Below, piece after piece: positions 29,202-36,826 of a stretch of 64,000 nucleotides of DNA. Every line of letters begins with the position of its first letter. Position 1 is the first letter of the stretch. The DNA lies in NCBI GenBank assembly GCA_012840135.1, contig DUMA01000036.1, positions 1 to 64,000 on the forward strand, given 5' to 3'. The notes under the pieces were generated by a model. It had not been told where the DNA came from and ran no database searches. It saw only the letters and a program-made list of their open reading frames with translations. The position numbers were made by a program, and so were the translations under genes. This DNA is from Thermoanaerobacterales bacterium. GTDB taxonomy: Bacteria; Bacillota; Thermosediminibacteria; Thermosediminibacterales; Tepidanaerobacteraceae.

Positions 29202-29230
29202 GTACATTGTATTTTTATTATATTATGTAC
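29202..29230 (+). promoter_or_regulatory. Inverted repeat upstream of the Mrp gene
   Basis: GTACAT at 29202-29207 and ATGTAC at 29225-29230, 17 A/T-only-rich bases apart. It lies 65 bases before the Mrp start. It may be an operator; the sequence differs from the GTTCATAA/TTATGAAC site upstream of DUF134. Confidence 0.3.
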
Positions 29231-29294
29231 CGCACTTGTGGTTAAGAATACATTAGTTTTAATAAACTTGATAATAAAAGAAAGGGTGTATTTA

Positions 29295-30134
29295 ATGAAT
29301 CAAAACGAAACCACCGCGCAAAAAGATCGGGAGGAAACAGCCTCTACTGCTCCTGGAGTAGAAAAAATCCCTGGGGGTGAGTTAAACCGCATAAAAAATG
29401 TAGTAGCGATTATGAGCGGAAAAGGCGGAGTGGGTAAGTCCACCGTCACCGGGCTTCTGGCTGTAAGCCTGCAGAGGAAAGGATATAAAGTGGGCATCCT
29501 TGATGCCGATATTACCGGACCCAGCATACCCAGGATGTTCGGTGTAAAAAAACGCCCCGAGGATATAGGTTTCGGATTGATGCCGCCCGAAAGCTCATCG
29601 GGAATTCGGATAATGTCGCTGAACCTGTTGCTGGAAAACGAGGATGACCCTGTAATCTGGAGAGGCCCGCTTATCGCCAATGCTGTAAAGCAGTTCTGGA
29701 CCGATGTGATCTGGGGAGACCTGGACTTCTTGCTCATTGACCTTCCTCCGGGCACCGGCGACGCGCCGCTTACCGTCATGCAGTCTTTGCCCGTGGACGC
29801 TTTGGTAATCGTCTCATCGCCCCAGGATCTGGTCATGATGGTAGTTAAAAAGGCCATAAATATGAGCAGGATGATGGGCGTTCCCGTGCTGGGCCTTGTA
29901 GAAAATTACAGCTATCTGGTTTGCCCCAAATGTGGCGAAAAGATAAACGTTTTTGGTGAAAGCCGCGGGCGACAGGCTGCGGAAGAGGTGCAGATTCCTT
30001 ACCTCGGTTCCATGCCAATTGATCACAGGTTAACCGAGTTGTGCGACAGCGGCAGGATAGAAATGTATAATAGCGATGAAATAAAGGTTATGAGAGAATG
30101 GGTTAAAGATCTGGAACGCCTTAAAAAGAAATGA
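29295..30134 (+). CDS. Mrp/NBP35-type P-loop ATPase, Fe-S cluster carrier
   Basis: 279 residues. The deviant Walker A is MSGKGGVGKSTV (about residues 40-50), with DADITGPSIPRMF and DLPPGTGDAPLTV for switch I/II. The C-terminal CPKCGEK pair (CxxC) is the bridging cluster site of NBP35/ApbC proteins, which scaffold and transfer [4Fe-4S] clusters as dimers. ATG 29295 is taken. It lies between DUF134 and DUF5320 genes in the NifX-MinD cluster, so it probably loads the metal centres of that system. Confidence 0.9.
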   Translation: MNQNETTAQKDREETASTAPGVEKIPGGELNRIKNVVAIMSGKGGVGKSTVTGLLAVSLQRKGYKVGILDADITGPSIPRMFGVKKRPEDIGFGLMPPESSSGIRIMSLNLLLENEDDPVIWRGPLIANAVKQFWTDVIWGDLDFLLIDLPPGTGDAPLTVMQSLPVDALVIVSSPQDLVMMVVKKAINMSRMMGVPVLGLVENYSYLVCPKCGEKINVFGESRGRQAAEEVQIPYLGSMPIDHRLTELCDSGRIEMYNSDEIKVMREWVKDLERLKKK

Positions 30135-30160
30135 GAATTTAAGAAGTAATAATAATATTG

Positions 30161-30253
30161 ACTATCAGAGATATACAGCTGCCTTAGGTAACAGCATTGG
30201 AGTCTTAGACCTAAATTGCTATTCTTCGAAAGATAAGGAGTTGATAGTCTTTT
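30161..30253 (+). other. Long-range stem in the DUF5320 leader
   Basis: GACTATCA (30161-30168) pairs with TGATAGTC (30242-30249), which is followed by TTTT. A second hairpin (AGTATGAAGGA/TCCTTCTTACT, near 30288-30313) lies just upstream of the ribosome site. Possibly a structured leader; not a known class. Confidence 0.3.
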
Positions 30254-30345
30254 CCCAAAAACTTAGTTCTATAACTTATTACGCTAGTATGAAGGAGTTT
30301 TCCTTCTTACTATCAATTATTTTAACAGATAAGGAGGTGAAAAAT

Positions 30346-30750
30346 ATGCCGAGAGGTGATGGTACTGGCCCCCTGGGGCTTGGCCCCATGACCGGCAGAG
30401 CCGCCGGTTTCTGTGCTGGTTTTCCCGTGCCGGGCTATATGAACCCTGTAGGGAGATTCTGGCGGAGAGCGGCTAGTTTTGGTTTTGGTTTCGGCCTCGG
30501 ACTTGGTGCCGGCCGGGGATGGAGAAGGCGCTACTATGCAACGGGGTTGCCCTTTTGGGCAAGGGGATATTACCCTTTTGACCCTGTGGCGGTATATCCT
30601 GCCGCCGAGGATGAACAAAAGTATGAGGCGGAGGCCCTTTCTCAGGAGGCCAAAATCTTAAAGGAGCAATTGAAAGAAATAGAAGCAAGATTGGAAGAGC
30701 TAAAAAGAGCAAAAAAAGAAGGCCCTGATGAAGAAAAAGATCAGGCCTAA
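30346..30750 (+). CDS. DUF5320 family protein
   Basis: 134 residues. The start MPRGDGTGPLGLGPMTGRAAGFC is the DUF5320 hallmark. A Gly/Phe/Arg-rich middle (GFGFGLGLGAGRGWRRR) and a Tyr/Pro part follow, then a charged coiled coil (AKILKEQLKEIEARLEELKRAKKE). Function unknown; such genes almost always stand beside NifX-like genes in anaerobes, so a role as partner or scaffold of the metal-cluster protein is likely. ATG 30346 sits behind AAGGAGGTGA, an unusually perfect site; the longer frame from 30241 has no such signal. Confidence 0.8.
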   Translation: MPRGDGTGPLGLGPMTGRAAGFCAGFPVPGYMNPVGRFWRRAASFGFGFGLGLGAGRGWRRRYYATGLPFWARGYYPFDPVAVYPAAEDEQKYEAEALSQEAKILKEQLKEIEARLEELKRAKKEGPDEEKDQA

Positions 30751-30766
30751 AAAGTAGAGGCGCATT

Positions 30767-30796
30767 GGCAGGGGCGGGTGTCGGCCTGCCCCTGCC
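30767..30796 (+). terminator. Stem-loop after the DUF5320 gene
   Basis: GGCAGGGGC (30767-30775) pairs with GCCCCTGCC (30788-30796), a very stable GC stem; the T-rich tail (TCTTTT) begins 4 bases later. Confidence 0.5.
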
Positions 30797-30894
30797 GCAT
30801 CTTTTAAACAATTTTATTATATCAAACTCATCACTGATAGTCGAGCTCAGGTACAAAGATTTGGTTATTTTATTTATTAATATTGGAAGCATAT

Positions 30895-30922
30895 TTGATA
30901 ATGCTCTGTGCAGCATTATCAA
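30895..30922. repeat. Perfect 11-bp inverted repeat in the gap before nifX-like gene 1
   Basis: TTGATAATGCT (30895-30905) and AGCATTATCAA (30912-30922), loop of 6. No T run, so not a terminator; it could be a protein-binding site for the gene at 31067. Confidence 0.45.
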
Positions 30923-31066
30923 GGTACAACTGGGTGTCATGTTTTACTGCAGCTTCAAAAATATATTTTAAAGATATTTCGGGAAAGATTTCGGTTTTGT
31001 CGGAAAAAAGAGGGCATTTTCATAAAAGTATGGCAGCCCTAAATTAAAAAGCGAGGGATTTAACTT

Positions 31067-31423
31067 ATGAAAGTTGCTGTTACAGCCGCAGGCAAAGATC
31101 TAAATTCCATGGTGGACGAAAGATTCGGCCGCTGCAGGTATTTTATATTTGCGGATTCTGATACGAAAGAATTTGAAGCCGTGGAAAACGAATATGCGAG
31201 CGGCGCCCACGGCACGGGTGTTCAGGTGGCCCAGTTCATAGTGGATAAAAAAGCTTCGGCTCTGATAACCGGGAACGTGGGTCCAAATGCCATGAGGGTA
31301 TTGACGGAATTCGGAATAGAAGTATATACAGCCCATTCTATGAGCGTAAAAGAGGCACTGGAACATTTTGAAAAAGGCAAATTGAGCATGGCTTCTGGCC
31401 CCACGACAACACCGCATATGTAA
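31067..31423 (+). CDS. NifX/NifB C-terminal family protein (dinitrogenase FeMo-cofactor domain) 1
   Basis: 118 residues with MKVAVTAAGKDLNSMVDERFGRCRYFIFAD and a central ASALITGNVGPNAMRVLTEFGIEVY, the RNase-H-like fold that binds metal-sulfur clusters in NifX, NafY and the Mo-Cu 'orange protein'. There are no nif structural genes nearby, so nitrogen fixation is not implied. It is the first of two different copies in the cluster. Confidence 0.85.
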   Translation: MKVAVTAAGKDLNSMVDERFGRCRYFIFADSDTKEFEAVENEYASGAHGTGVQVAQFIVDKKASALITGNVGPNAMRVLTEFGIEVYTAHSMSVKEALEHFEKGKLSMASGPTTTPHM

Positions 31424-31583
31424 AAAGACAAAAAGTGAGCCATTTCTGGCAGAAGAGCGACTTTCTACACTAAGTTCCACACTATAATATATTGTCCATG
31501 CCGTAAAATGCGGCACAAACAAGAATGAATTTTCGAAAGGTGACGTTTCATATTAATCAATCTATAGATTGGAGGAATTTTTC

Positions 31584-31952
31584 ATGAAAATAGCCATAGC
31601 TACCGAAGGAAATGTAGTTTCAGCCCATTTCGGGCACTGTCCCCAGTATACCATATATGATGTGGACGAAAAACAAAACAAGATAAACTCGAAAAAGATA
31701 ATTGAAAACCCGGGTCACCAGCCCGGCTTCCTGCCCGGGTATCTGGCAACATTGGGGGTAAACTGCATTATAGCCGGGGGTATGGGCCCAAGGGCTCAGG
31801 AACTGTTCGCCCAAAATAAAATAGCAACCATAACCGGCGTTTCCGGCAGGGTGGACGATGTAATACAGGAATATCTCAAAGGAAATATTGCAGACGGCGG
31901 CAACCTGTGCGATCACGGAGAAGGAGACCATGGCGGGCATTGCTCCCACTGA
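31584..31952 (+). CDS. NifX/NifB C-terminal family protein 2, His/Cys-rich tail
   Basis: 122 residues: MKIAIATEGNVVSAHFGHCPQYTIYDVDE, then NCIIAGGMGPRAQELFAQNKI and a tail rich in metal ligands (CDHGEGDHGGHCSH). The tail suggests an added metal site absent from copy 1. It directly precedes two MinD-ferredoxin ATPases, the order found for the orange-protein complex. ATG 31584 behind GGAGGAAT is chosen; the longer frame lacks a site. Confidence 0.85.
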   Translation: MKIAIATEGNVVSAHFGHCPQYTIYDVDEKQNKINSKKIIENPGHQPGFLPGYLATLGVNCIIAGGMGPRAQELFAQNKIATITGVSGRVDDVIQEYLKGNIADGGNLCDHGEGDHGGHCSH

Positions 31953-31986
31953 AGCTCAAGATTATTTTCTAATTGGCGGTGAAAAC

Positions 31987-32847
31987 ATGATAATTGCCAT
32001 TGCCAGCGGGAAAGGCGGCACCGGGAAAACCACGGTGGCCGCCAATCTTGCCGTTACATTAAAAGATAAAATGCCGGTGGCATTACTGGACTGCGATGTG
32101 GAAGAGCCCAATGACCACCTTTTCTTAATGCCCGAATTTACTGAAAAGGAATCTGTTACCCTGCCGGTGCCTTCCATAGATTCCGATAAATGCACCCACT
32201 GCGGAATTTGCACCAAAATATGCGACTATCATGCCCTGGCAGATCTGGGTAAAAAGATACTGGTGTTTGAGGAACTCTGCCACGGCTGCGGGGGATGCAG
32301 CCTGCTCTGCCCTGCCGGAGCCATAACGGAAATTCATAAGGAAATAGGGCTGGTAGAACGGGGTACAGCGAAAGGTATAGAATTTATCCGGGGGACCCTT
32401 TCCATCGGGAAGGTTTCAGCTCCGCCGGTAATCAGGAAAGTGAAAAGATGGATAAAAAGCGGCCCAGCAATTGCAACGGCTGCGGTAATAATCGATTCTC
32501 CGCCGGGCACATCGTGTCCCATGATAAATGCTGTATCCGGAGCCGATTACTGTGTGCTGGTGACAGAACCCACACCCTTCGGGTTAAACGACCTGAAGCT
32601 GGCCATAGGGGTTGTCAGGGAACTTAAGATTCCCTTTGGTGTCGTAATAAACAGGGCGGGTATGGGAGATGATGAAGTAGAAAAATACCTGCAGGAACAG
32701 AGTATTCCCCTGCTGATGAAAATCCCCTTTGACCGGCGGTATGCCGCCTGTTACGCCCGGGGGCGTCTTTTAGTCGAAGAATTTCCCGAACTTAAGCAGA
32801 CCTTTAACAACTTATGGAAGGCCATAGAAAGGCGGGTGGAGGCATGA
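31987..32847 (+). CDS. MinD-like P-loop ATPase with inserted 2[4Fe-4S] ferredoxin domain 1
   Basis: 286 residues. Walker A is ASGKGGTGKTTVAANLA at the N-terminus. Residues about 60-120 are an inserted ferredoxin with CTHCGICTKIC and CHGCGGCSLLC, eight cysteines for two [4Fe-4S] clusters. IIDSPPGTSCPMINAVSGADYCVLVTEP is the MinD switch II and adjoining strand. Such proteins occur in tandem pairs beside NifX-like genes. The ATG is taken at 31987 behind GGCGGTG; it overlaps the next gene by 4 bases. Confidence 0.88.
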   Translation: MIIAIASGKGGTGKTTVAANLAVTLKDKMPVALLDCDVEEPNDHLFLMPEFTEKESVTLPVPSIDSDKCTHCGICTKICDYHALADLGKKILVFEELCHGCGGCSLLCPAGAITEIHKEIGLVERGTAKGIEFIRGTLSIGKVSAPPVIRKVKRWIKSGPAIATAAVIIDSPPGTSCPMINAVSGADYCVLVTEPTPFGLNDLKLAIGVVRELKIPFGVVINRAGMGDDEVEKYLQEQSIPLLMKIPFDRRYAACYARGRLLVEEFPELKQTFNNLWKAIERRVEA

Positions 32848-33689
32848 AGGAAATTGTTGTCTTGAGCGGTAAGGGCGGCACGGGAAAGACCACCGTCACC
32901 GCCTCTCTTGCGGCTTTAGTAAAAAATGCGGTTTTAACCGACTGTGATGTGGACGCGGCTGACCTTTACCTGATTTTGAAGCCCGAGATTAAAGACACCT
33001 TTAAGTTCTGGGGAAGTCAAAAAGCCCGCATAAATGAAAAGACATGCATCAGGTGCGGCAAATGTGAAAATGTATGCCGCTTCGATGCCATCAAAGATTT
33101 TAAAGTAAACCCCACTTTTTGCGAGGGCTGCGGGGTGTGCTACAATATTTGCTCCCAGAAAGCCATTGACATGGTTGACACTCTTTCGGGCCACTGGTAT
33201 ATTTCCGACACCAGATACGGCCCCATGGTCCATGCCAGGCTGGGAATAGCCGAGGAAAATTCGGGCAAACTGGTTTCGCTGGTAAAAAAGACTGCCCGGG
33301 AAATAGCCGAAAGAAGGGGATATAAATATATAATCACCGACGGCCCGCCGGGAATAGGCTGCCCGGTGATTTCCACCCTTTCCGGAGCCGATGAGGCAAT
33401 GATTGTAACGGAGCCTACCGCCGCGGGATTGCATGATATGGAAAGGCTATTGAAGCTGGCAGAGAATTTTAAAGTGACCGTAAAAGTAGTGATCAATAAG
33501 TTCGACCTGGCCGAAGAAAAGAGCAAGGAGATCGAGCAATTTTGTATCGATAAAGGCATTGAGGTCATAGGAAAAATTCCCTTTGATGAAGATGTCGTAA
33601 AAGCCATATCGAAGGGCGTTCCGCCGGTTGAGTATTCCTCAGGCCCTGCGGCGGAGGCTTTAAATAATGTGGCGGTATTATTGCCTTAA
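32844..33689 (+). CDS. MinD-like P-loop ATPase with inserted 2[4Fe-4S] ferredoxin domain 2
   Basis: 281 residues, paralogue of the preceding gene. Walker A SGKGGTGKTTVTASLA, inserted ferredoxin with CIRCGKCENVC and CEGCGVCYNIC, then TDGPPGIGCPVISTLSGADEAMIVTEPT. The two ATPases likely form a heterodimer that couples ATP hydrolysis to electron or cluster delivery to the NifX-like proteins (inference from the Desulfovibrio orange-protein complex). ATG overlaps the TGA of the first copy. Confidence 0.88.
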   Translation: MKEIVVLSGKGGTGKTTVTASLAALVKNAVLTDCDVDAADLYLILKPEIKDTFKFWGSQKARINEKTCIRCGKCENVCRFDAIKDFKVNPTFCEGCGVCYNICSQKAIDMVDTLSGHWYISDTRYGPMVHARLGIAEENSGKLVSLVKKTAREIAERRGYKYIITDGPPGIGCPVISTLSGADEAMIVTEPTAAGLHDMERLLKLAENFKVTVKVVINKFDLAEEKSKEIEQFCIDKGIEVIGKIPFDEDVVKAISKGVPPVEYSSGPAAEALNNVAVLLP

Positions 33690-33931
33690 TCATAGAAAAA
33701 ACGCTTATTACTGTTATAAGATAAAGACAATACTGTAGAATTTGTGAGAGTAAAATAGCTACCTTTGTAGCTGACATTGAAAGATGCTGATGGAATCGGC
33801 CTGGCGGCACCATGATTTGGAAGATTCTATGAAGGATTTTTCTGGAAATCGATGCGGCCCTGAAGGCCAAAAGCGAATGGGAAAATATTTTCGTATTTTT
33901 TATGTCAACTCCATCATAATTAGGTGGTATA

Positions 33932-34252
33932 ATGCTTCCACAAAAACACTTAAACGTATTACAAAAAATATATAATAAGTTGAAGGAAACAAATATAAAC
34001 TGGGTCATCACGGGAAGCACAGCCTTTATCATCCAGGGAATTCCGCTTGTGCCAAGCGATATAGACATTCAAACCGATATAAAGAAATATAAAAAATATA
34101 TCAGCTTCAATGATATGCAACTGCCCGTTCTGGATCTGGAATATGAATATGAGGCATATATGAAAATGGGCAGAGTTGAAAAGGCAATGCTGCTAAAGGA
34201 ATGGGTATGCAAAATAAAAAAGTTGGAGGTCAAAGGTCGGACTAGAGACTGA
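33932..34252 (+). pseudogene. Nucleotidyltransferase-like gene with internal deletion
   Basis: The frame starts normally: INWVITGSTAFIIQGIPLVPSDIDIQTD, the minimal nucleotidyltransferase fold with its DxD metal pair. It then jumps directly into KKYKKYISFNDMQLPVLDLEYEYEAYMKMGRVEKAMLLKEW, which in full-length homologues is, from memory, the C-terminal end. About 60-80 residues between them are missing, so the fold is incomplete. The frame then runs into a repeat-like sequence (GTCAAAGGTCGG) before stopping. It has a good site (TAGGTGG) and may still be translated. Confidence 0.55.
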
Positions 34253-34310
34253 CCCTTTAAACAGAACCTGCTTGATTTGACCTTTGAACTTCGCTACTTA
34301 CTTCTGATAT
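34221..34310. repeat. Heptad-type repeat island (AGGTCAAAGGTCGG...)
   Basis: AGGTCAAAGGTCGG at about 34227-34242 faces TTTGACCTTTGAAC at about 34277-34291 in inverted orientation. The 7-base unit AAGGTCA/AAGTCGG also occurs near 38562-38580 and 52490-52555. The island begins inside the 3' end of the broken nucleotidyltransferase gene. Confidence 0.45.
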
Positions 34311-34317
34311 AAGAAAC

Positions 34318-34351
34318 AGCCGATGGGTGCAAGCACCTGTTGGCTTTTTTT
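34318..34351 (+). terminator. Terminator upstream of the F-ATPase operon
   Basis: AGCCGATGGGTGC (34318-34330) pairs with GCACCTGTTGGCT (34333-34345) with two mismatches, followed by T7. Confidence 0.75.
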
Positions 34352-34443
34352 ATTTTCAATAGGAAATAATAATTATATAGATTGGGTTTTTGCGATTGAC
34401 GGCCAAAGACACCGTAGATTGAGGCCAAAATGCAGGTGATGGG

Positions 34444-34833
34444 ATGGAAAGTATGAACAGGGATTTTGCACGGATTCTCCGGGAAAGCAGTTTTATATCA
34501 CTGGCGGCAGCGCTTTCGGCACTGCTGCTGGACAAAGACGGGCGGTGGGCTCTGGGACTTTTGGCAGGGTCTCTAGCGTCGAATATAAATTTCTCTTTAC
34601 TGTATATGAGCATTGTAAAATCGGTGAAAACGGATCATCGACGGGCATTCATCTTTGTGTATGGCATATATCTTGTGCGAATTGAGGTTATCATGAGCGT
34701 GTTATTGATTTGCCTGAAGGCTGGATTTGATATTTTTATATCGTCAGTTTTGGGATTGATGGTAATAAAACTCGTCATGTTTTCAAATACTATCTCTGGG
34801 AGGTGGAAAAGGTGGAATTCTTCCCAAAGGTAG
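34444..34833 (+). CDS. atpI: ATP synthase protein I
   Basis: 129 residues with four hydrophobic helices (for example SFISLAAALSALLLD, ALGLLAGSLASNINFSLLYMS). This is the UncI/AtpI family, a weakly conserved chaperone-like helper for c-ring assembly or Mg2+ supply. It overlaps the start of atpB, the normal place for atpI. The ATG at 34444 follows AGGTGA. The pairing with an AtpZ-like gene at the head of the V-ATPase operon is noteworthy. Confidence 0.75.
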   Translation: MESMNRDFARILRESSFISLAAALSALLLDKDGRWALGLLAGSLASNINFSLLYMSIVKSVKTDHRRAFIFVYGIYLVRIEVIMSVLLICLKAGFDIFISSVLGLMVIKLVMFSNTISGRWKRWNSSQR

Positions 34834-35471
34834 TTTTTGTTTTCCCTTTATTTGGCATGAATATCCCGGTGACGGAGACTGTAGTGGTAACATGGGGAAT
34901 AATGGCAGGATTGATGATTTTCGGGTATGTGGCCGGGAGAAACTTTGAAAAGATACCGCGTGGGCTTCAAAATGCGGTGGAAATACTTTATGAAGGGTTG
35001 GAAAGCCTGCTCAAGTCCACCATGGGAGAAGGTAGTGAGGGATTTGTGCCGTATATTGGTACGCTGGCGATGTTTTTGTTTGTTGCCAACCTCATAGGTT
35101 TGCTGACCTTCAGACCGCCCACGGCAGACCTGTCCACCACTCTTGCCCTGGCGGGAATCACATTTGTGCTTACACAATATGAAGGCTTAAAGAGGAAAGG
35201 GATAGTCGGGTATATCAGGGGATTCTTCGAACCCCTTCCTTTCATGGCTCCTCTGAACATTATAGGCCAAATAGCCAACCCGGTATCTTTAGCCTTCCGC
35301 CTTTTCGGCAATATCCTGGGCGGTATGATAATAATGAATCTGATATATTCTGTAGTTCCGGTGCTGATCCCGGCGCCATTGCATTTTTATTTCGATGTCT
35401 TCGCGGGTATTCTTCAAACTTTTATCTTTATCATGCTAACCATGACCTTTGTGGCTTCAGCCGCCGACTAG
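34812..35471 (+). CDS. atpB: F-type ATP synthase subunit a
   Basis: About 219 residues with five or six membrane helices. NPVSLAFRLFGNILGG contains the essential Arg that faces the c-ring; the last helices FYFDVFAGILQTFIFIMLTMTFVASAA complete the half-channels. GTG 34812 is chosen because GGGAGG (34798-34803) is 8 bases upstream; GTG 34803 overlaps that site. Order atpI-B-E-F-H-A-G-D-C is standard. Confidence 0.92.
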   Translation: MEFFPKVVFVFPLFGMNIPVTETVVVTWGIMAGLMIFGYVAGRNFEKIPRGLQNAVEILYEGLESLLKSTMGEGSEGFVPYIGTLAMFLFVANLIGLLTFRPPTADLSTTLALAGITFVLTQYEGLKRKGIVGYIRGFFEPLPFMAPLNIIGQIANPVSLAFRLFGNILGGMIIMNLIYSVVPVLIPAPLHFYFDVFAGILQTFIFIMLTMTFVASAAD

Positions 35472-35489
35472 AAAATCTTTGTACTGTAA

Positions 35490-35789
<300 letters not shown>

Positions 35790-35804
35790 AGAAGGCATGG
35801 TCGT

Positions 35805-36299
35805 ATGCTGGTGAATGTTTATACTATGATATTTCAACTTATCAACGTATTTATACTGTTCTACTTTTTGAGGAGGTTTTTGTATAGGCCTCTGGGGGAT
35901 TTTTTAAAAAAACGCCGGGAATATTTGAAATCCATCTTTGATGAGGCCGAAAGCCGGAAAATCGAGGCAGAAGAGCTCTATAAAGATTACCGGGCAAAGC
36001 TTGAAAACGCCAATGCCGAAGTCCGGTCGATCATAGAACAGGCAAAACAGGAGGCGGCGGTGCTCCGGCAGGAACTCACCCAGAAGGCGAAACAGGAAGC
36101 TGAAAGCATGATGGCCCAGGCGAGCAGAGAAATTGAAAGACAAAAGGAGAGGGCCGTTTCAGAAGTTATGGAAAAAGTGGCAGATTTATCAGTAATGATT
36201 TCATCAAAAATTCTGGAGGAGAGGCTCTCGCCTGAAGACCACCGGGAGCTCATACACCGGGTTATCGAAAGGATGGATGAAAGGCAATGGCTGCAGTGA
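35805..36299 (+). CDS. atpF: F-type ATP synthase subunit b
   Basis: 164 residues. One N-terminal membrane helix (about 3-25: IFQLINVFILFYFLRRFLYRPLG), then a long charged helix that dimerises as the peripheral stalk. The C-terminus ends EDHRELIHRVIERMDE. It starts at ATG 35805; the nearby ATG 35797 is out of frame. It overlaps atpH by 13 bases. Confidence 0.9.
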   Translation: MLVNVYTMIFQLINVFILFYFLRRFLYRPLGDFLKKRREYLKSIFDEAESRKIEAEELYKDYRAKLENANAEVRSIIEQAKQEAAVLRQELTQKAKQEAESMMAQASREIERQKERAVSEVMEKVADLSVMISSKILEERLSPEDHRELIHRVIERMDERQWLQ

Positions 36300-36814
36300 G
36301 CGTTCCTTATGCGGAAGCCCTCTTTTCGGTGGCTCGAAAGACCGGTAAAATAGAAGAATTTAAAAATGAACTGTGGATGATATGTCATATAATAAAAACT
36401 GACAGCAAATTCCGCCACTTCTTAACTCATCCCGAGATTCCGAAGGAAACTAAAAAAAATGTAATAAAGCAGAGTTTTGCTCGAAAAATAAGTCAGGAAA
36501 TGTTAAATTTTATTTTCTTTGTAATTGACAAAAGCAGGCAGGATTCTCTGCAGGAAATTTTTAGCGAATACTCGAATCTTTATCGTAAATATAAAGAGCG
36601 AAGATTTGCAAAGGTTTATACCGTTGTACCGCTGACCGATGAAGAAAAGCATGAGCTAAAAGAAAAACTGGATGAATTGTTTGATATTGATGCCGTCATC
36701 GAAAATATCCTGGAGCCGGCCATCATCGGTGGGATGATGATAAGGATGGGCTTTCAGGTGATAGACGGCACCATAAGGTCGGAGCTCGATCGCATCAAAG
36801 CTACTATATTTTGA
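36287..36814 (+). CDS. atpH: F-type ATP synthase subunit delta
   Basis: 175 residues of the OSCP/delta family, the cap between the stalk and the head. SVPYAEALFSVARKTGKIEEF at the start and PAIIGGMMIRMGFQVIDGTIRSELDRIK at the end are family signatures. ATG 36287 lies within the end of atpF; translation is coupled. Confidence 0.92.
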   Translation: MAAVSVPYAEALFSVARKTGKIEEFKNELWMICHIIKTDSKFRHFLTHPEIPKETKKNVIKQSFARKISQEMLNFIFFVIDKSRQDSLQEIFSEYSNLYRKYKERRFAKVYTVVPLTDEEKHELKEKLDELFDIDAVIENILEPAIIGGMMIRMGFQVIDGTIRSELDRIKATIF

Positions 36815-36826
36815 GGGGCAGTGGAC

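Noticed and set aside
30765-30971. 68-codon open frame after the DUF5320 gene
   Set aside because: It crosses the GC-rich stem-loop and the perfect 11-bp inverted repeat; no ribosome site or family.
31067-33689. Nitrogenase cofactor genes
   Set aside because: The NifX-like and MinD-ferredoxin proteins resemble the orange-protein system; no nifHDK, nifEN or full nifB gene is present.
33784-33975. 63-codon open frame before the nucleotidyltransferase remnant
   Set aside because: No family match; a different frame (IFLEIDAALKAKSEWENIF) looks more protein-like, so the area may be a further unidentified remnant, but the support is too weak to annotate.
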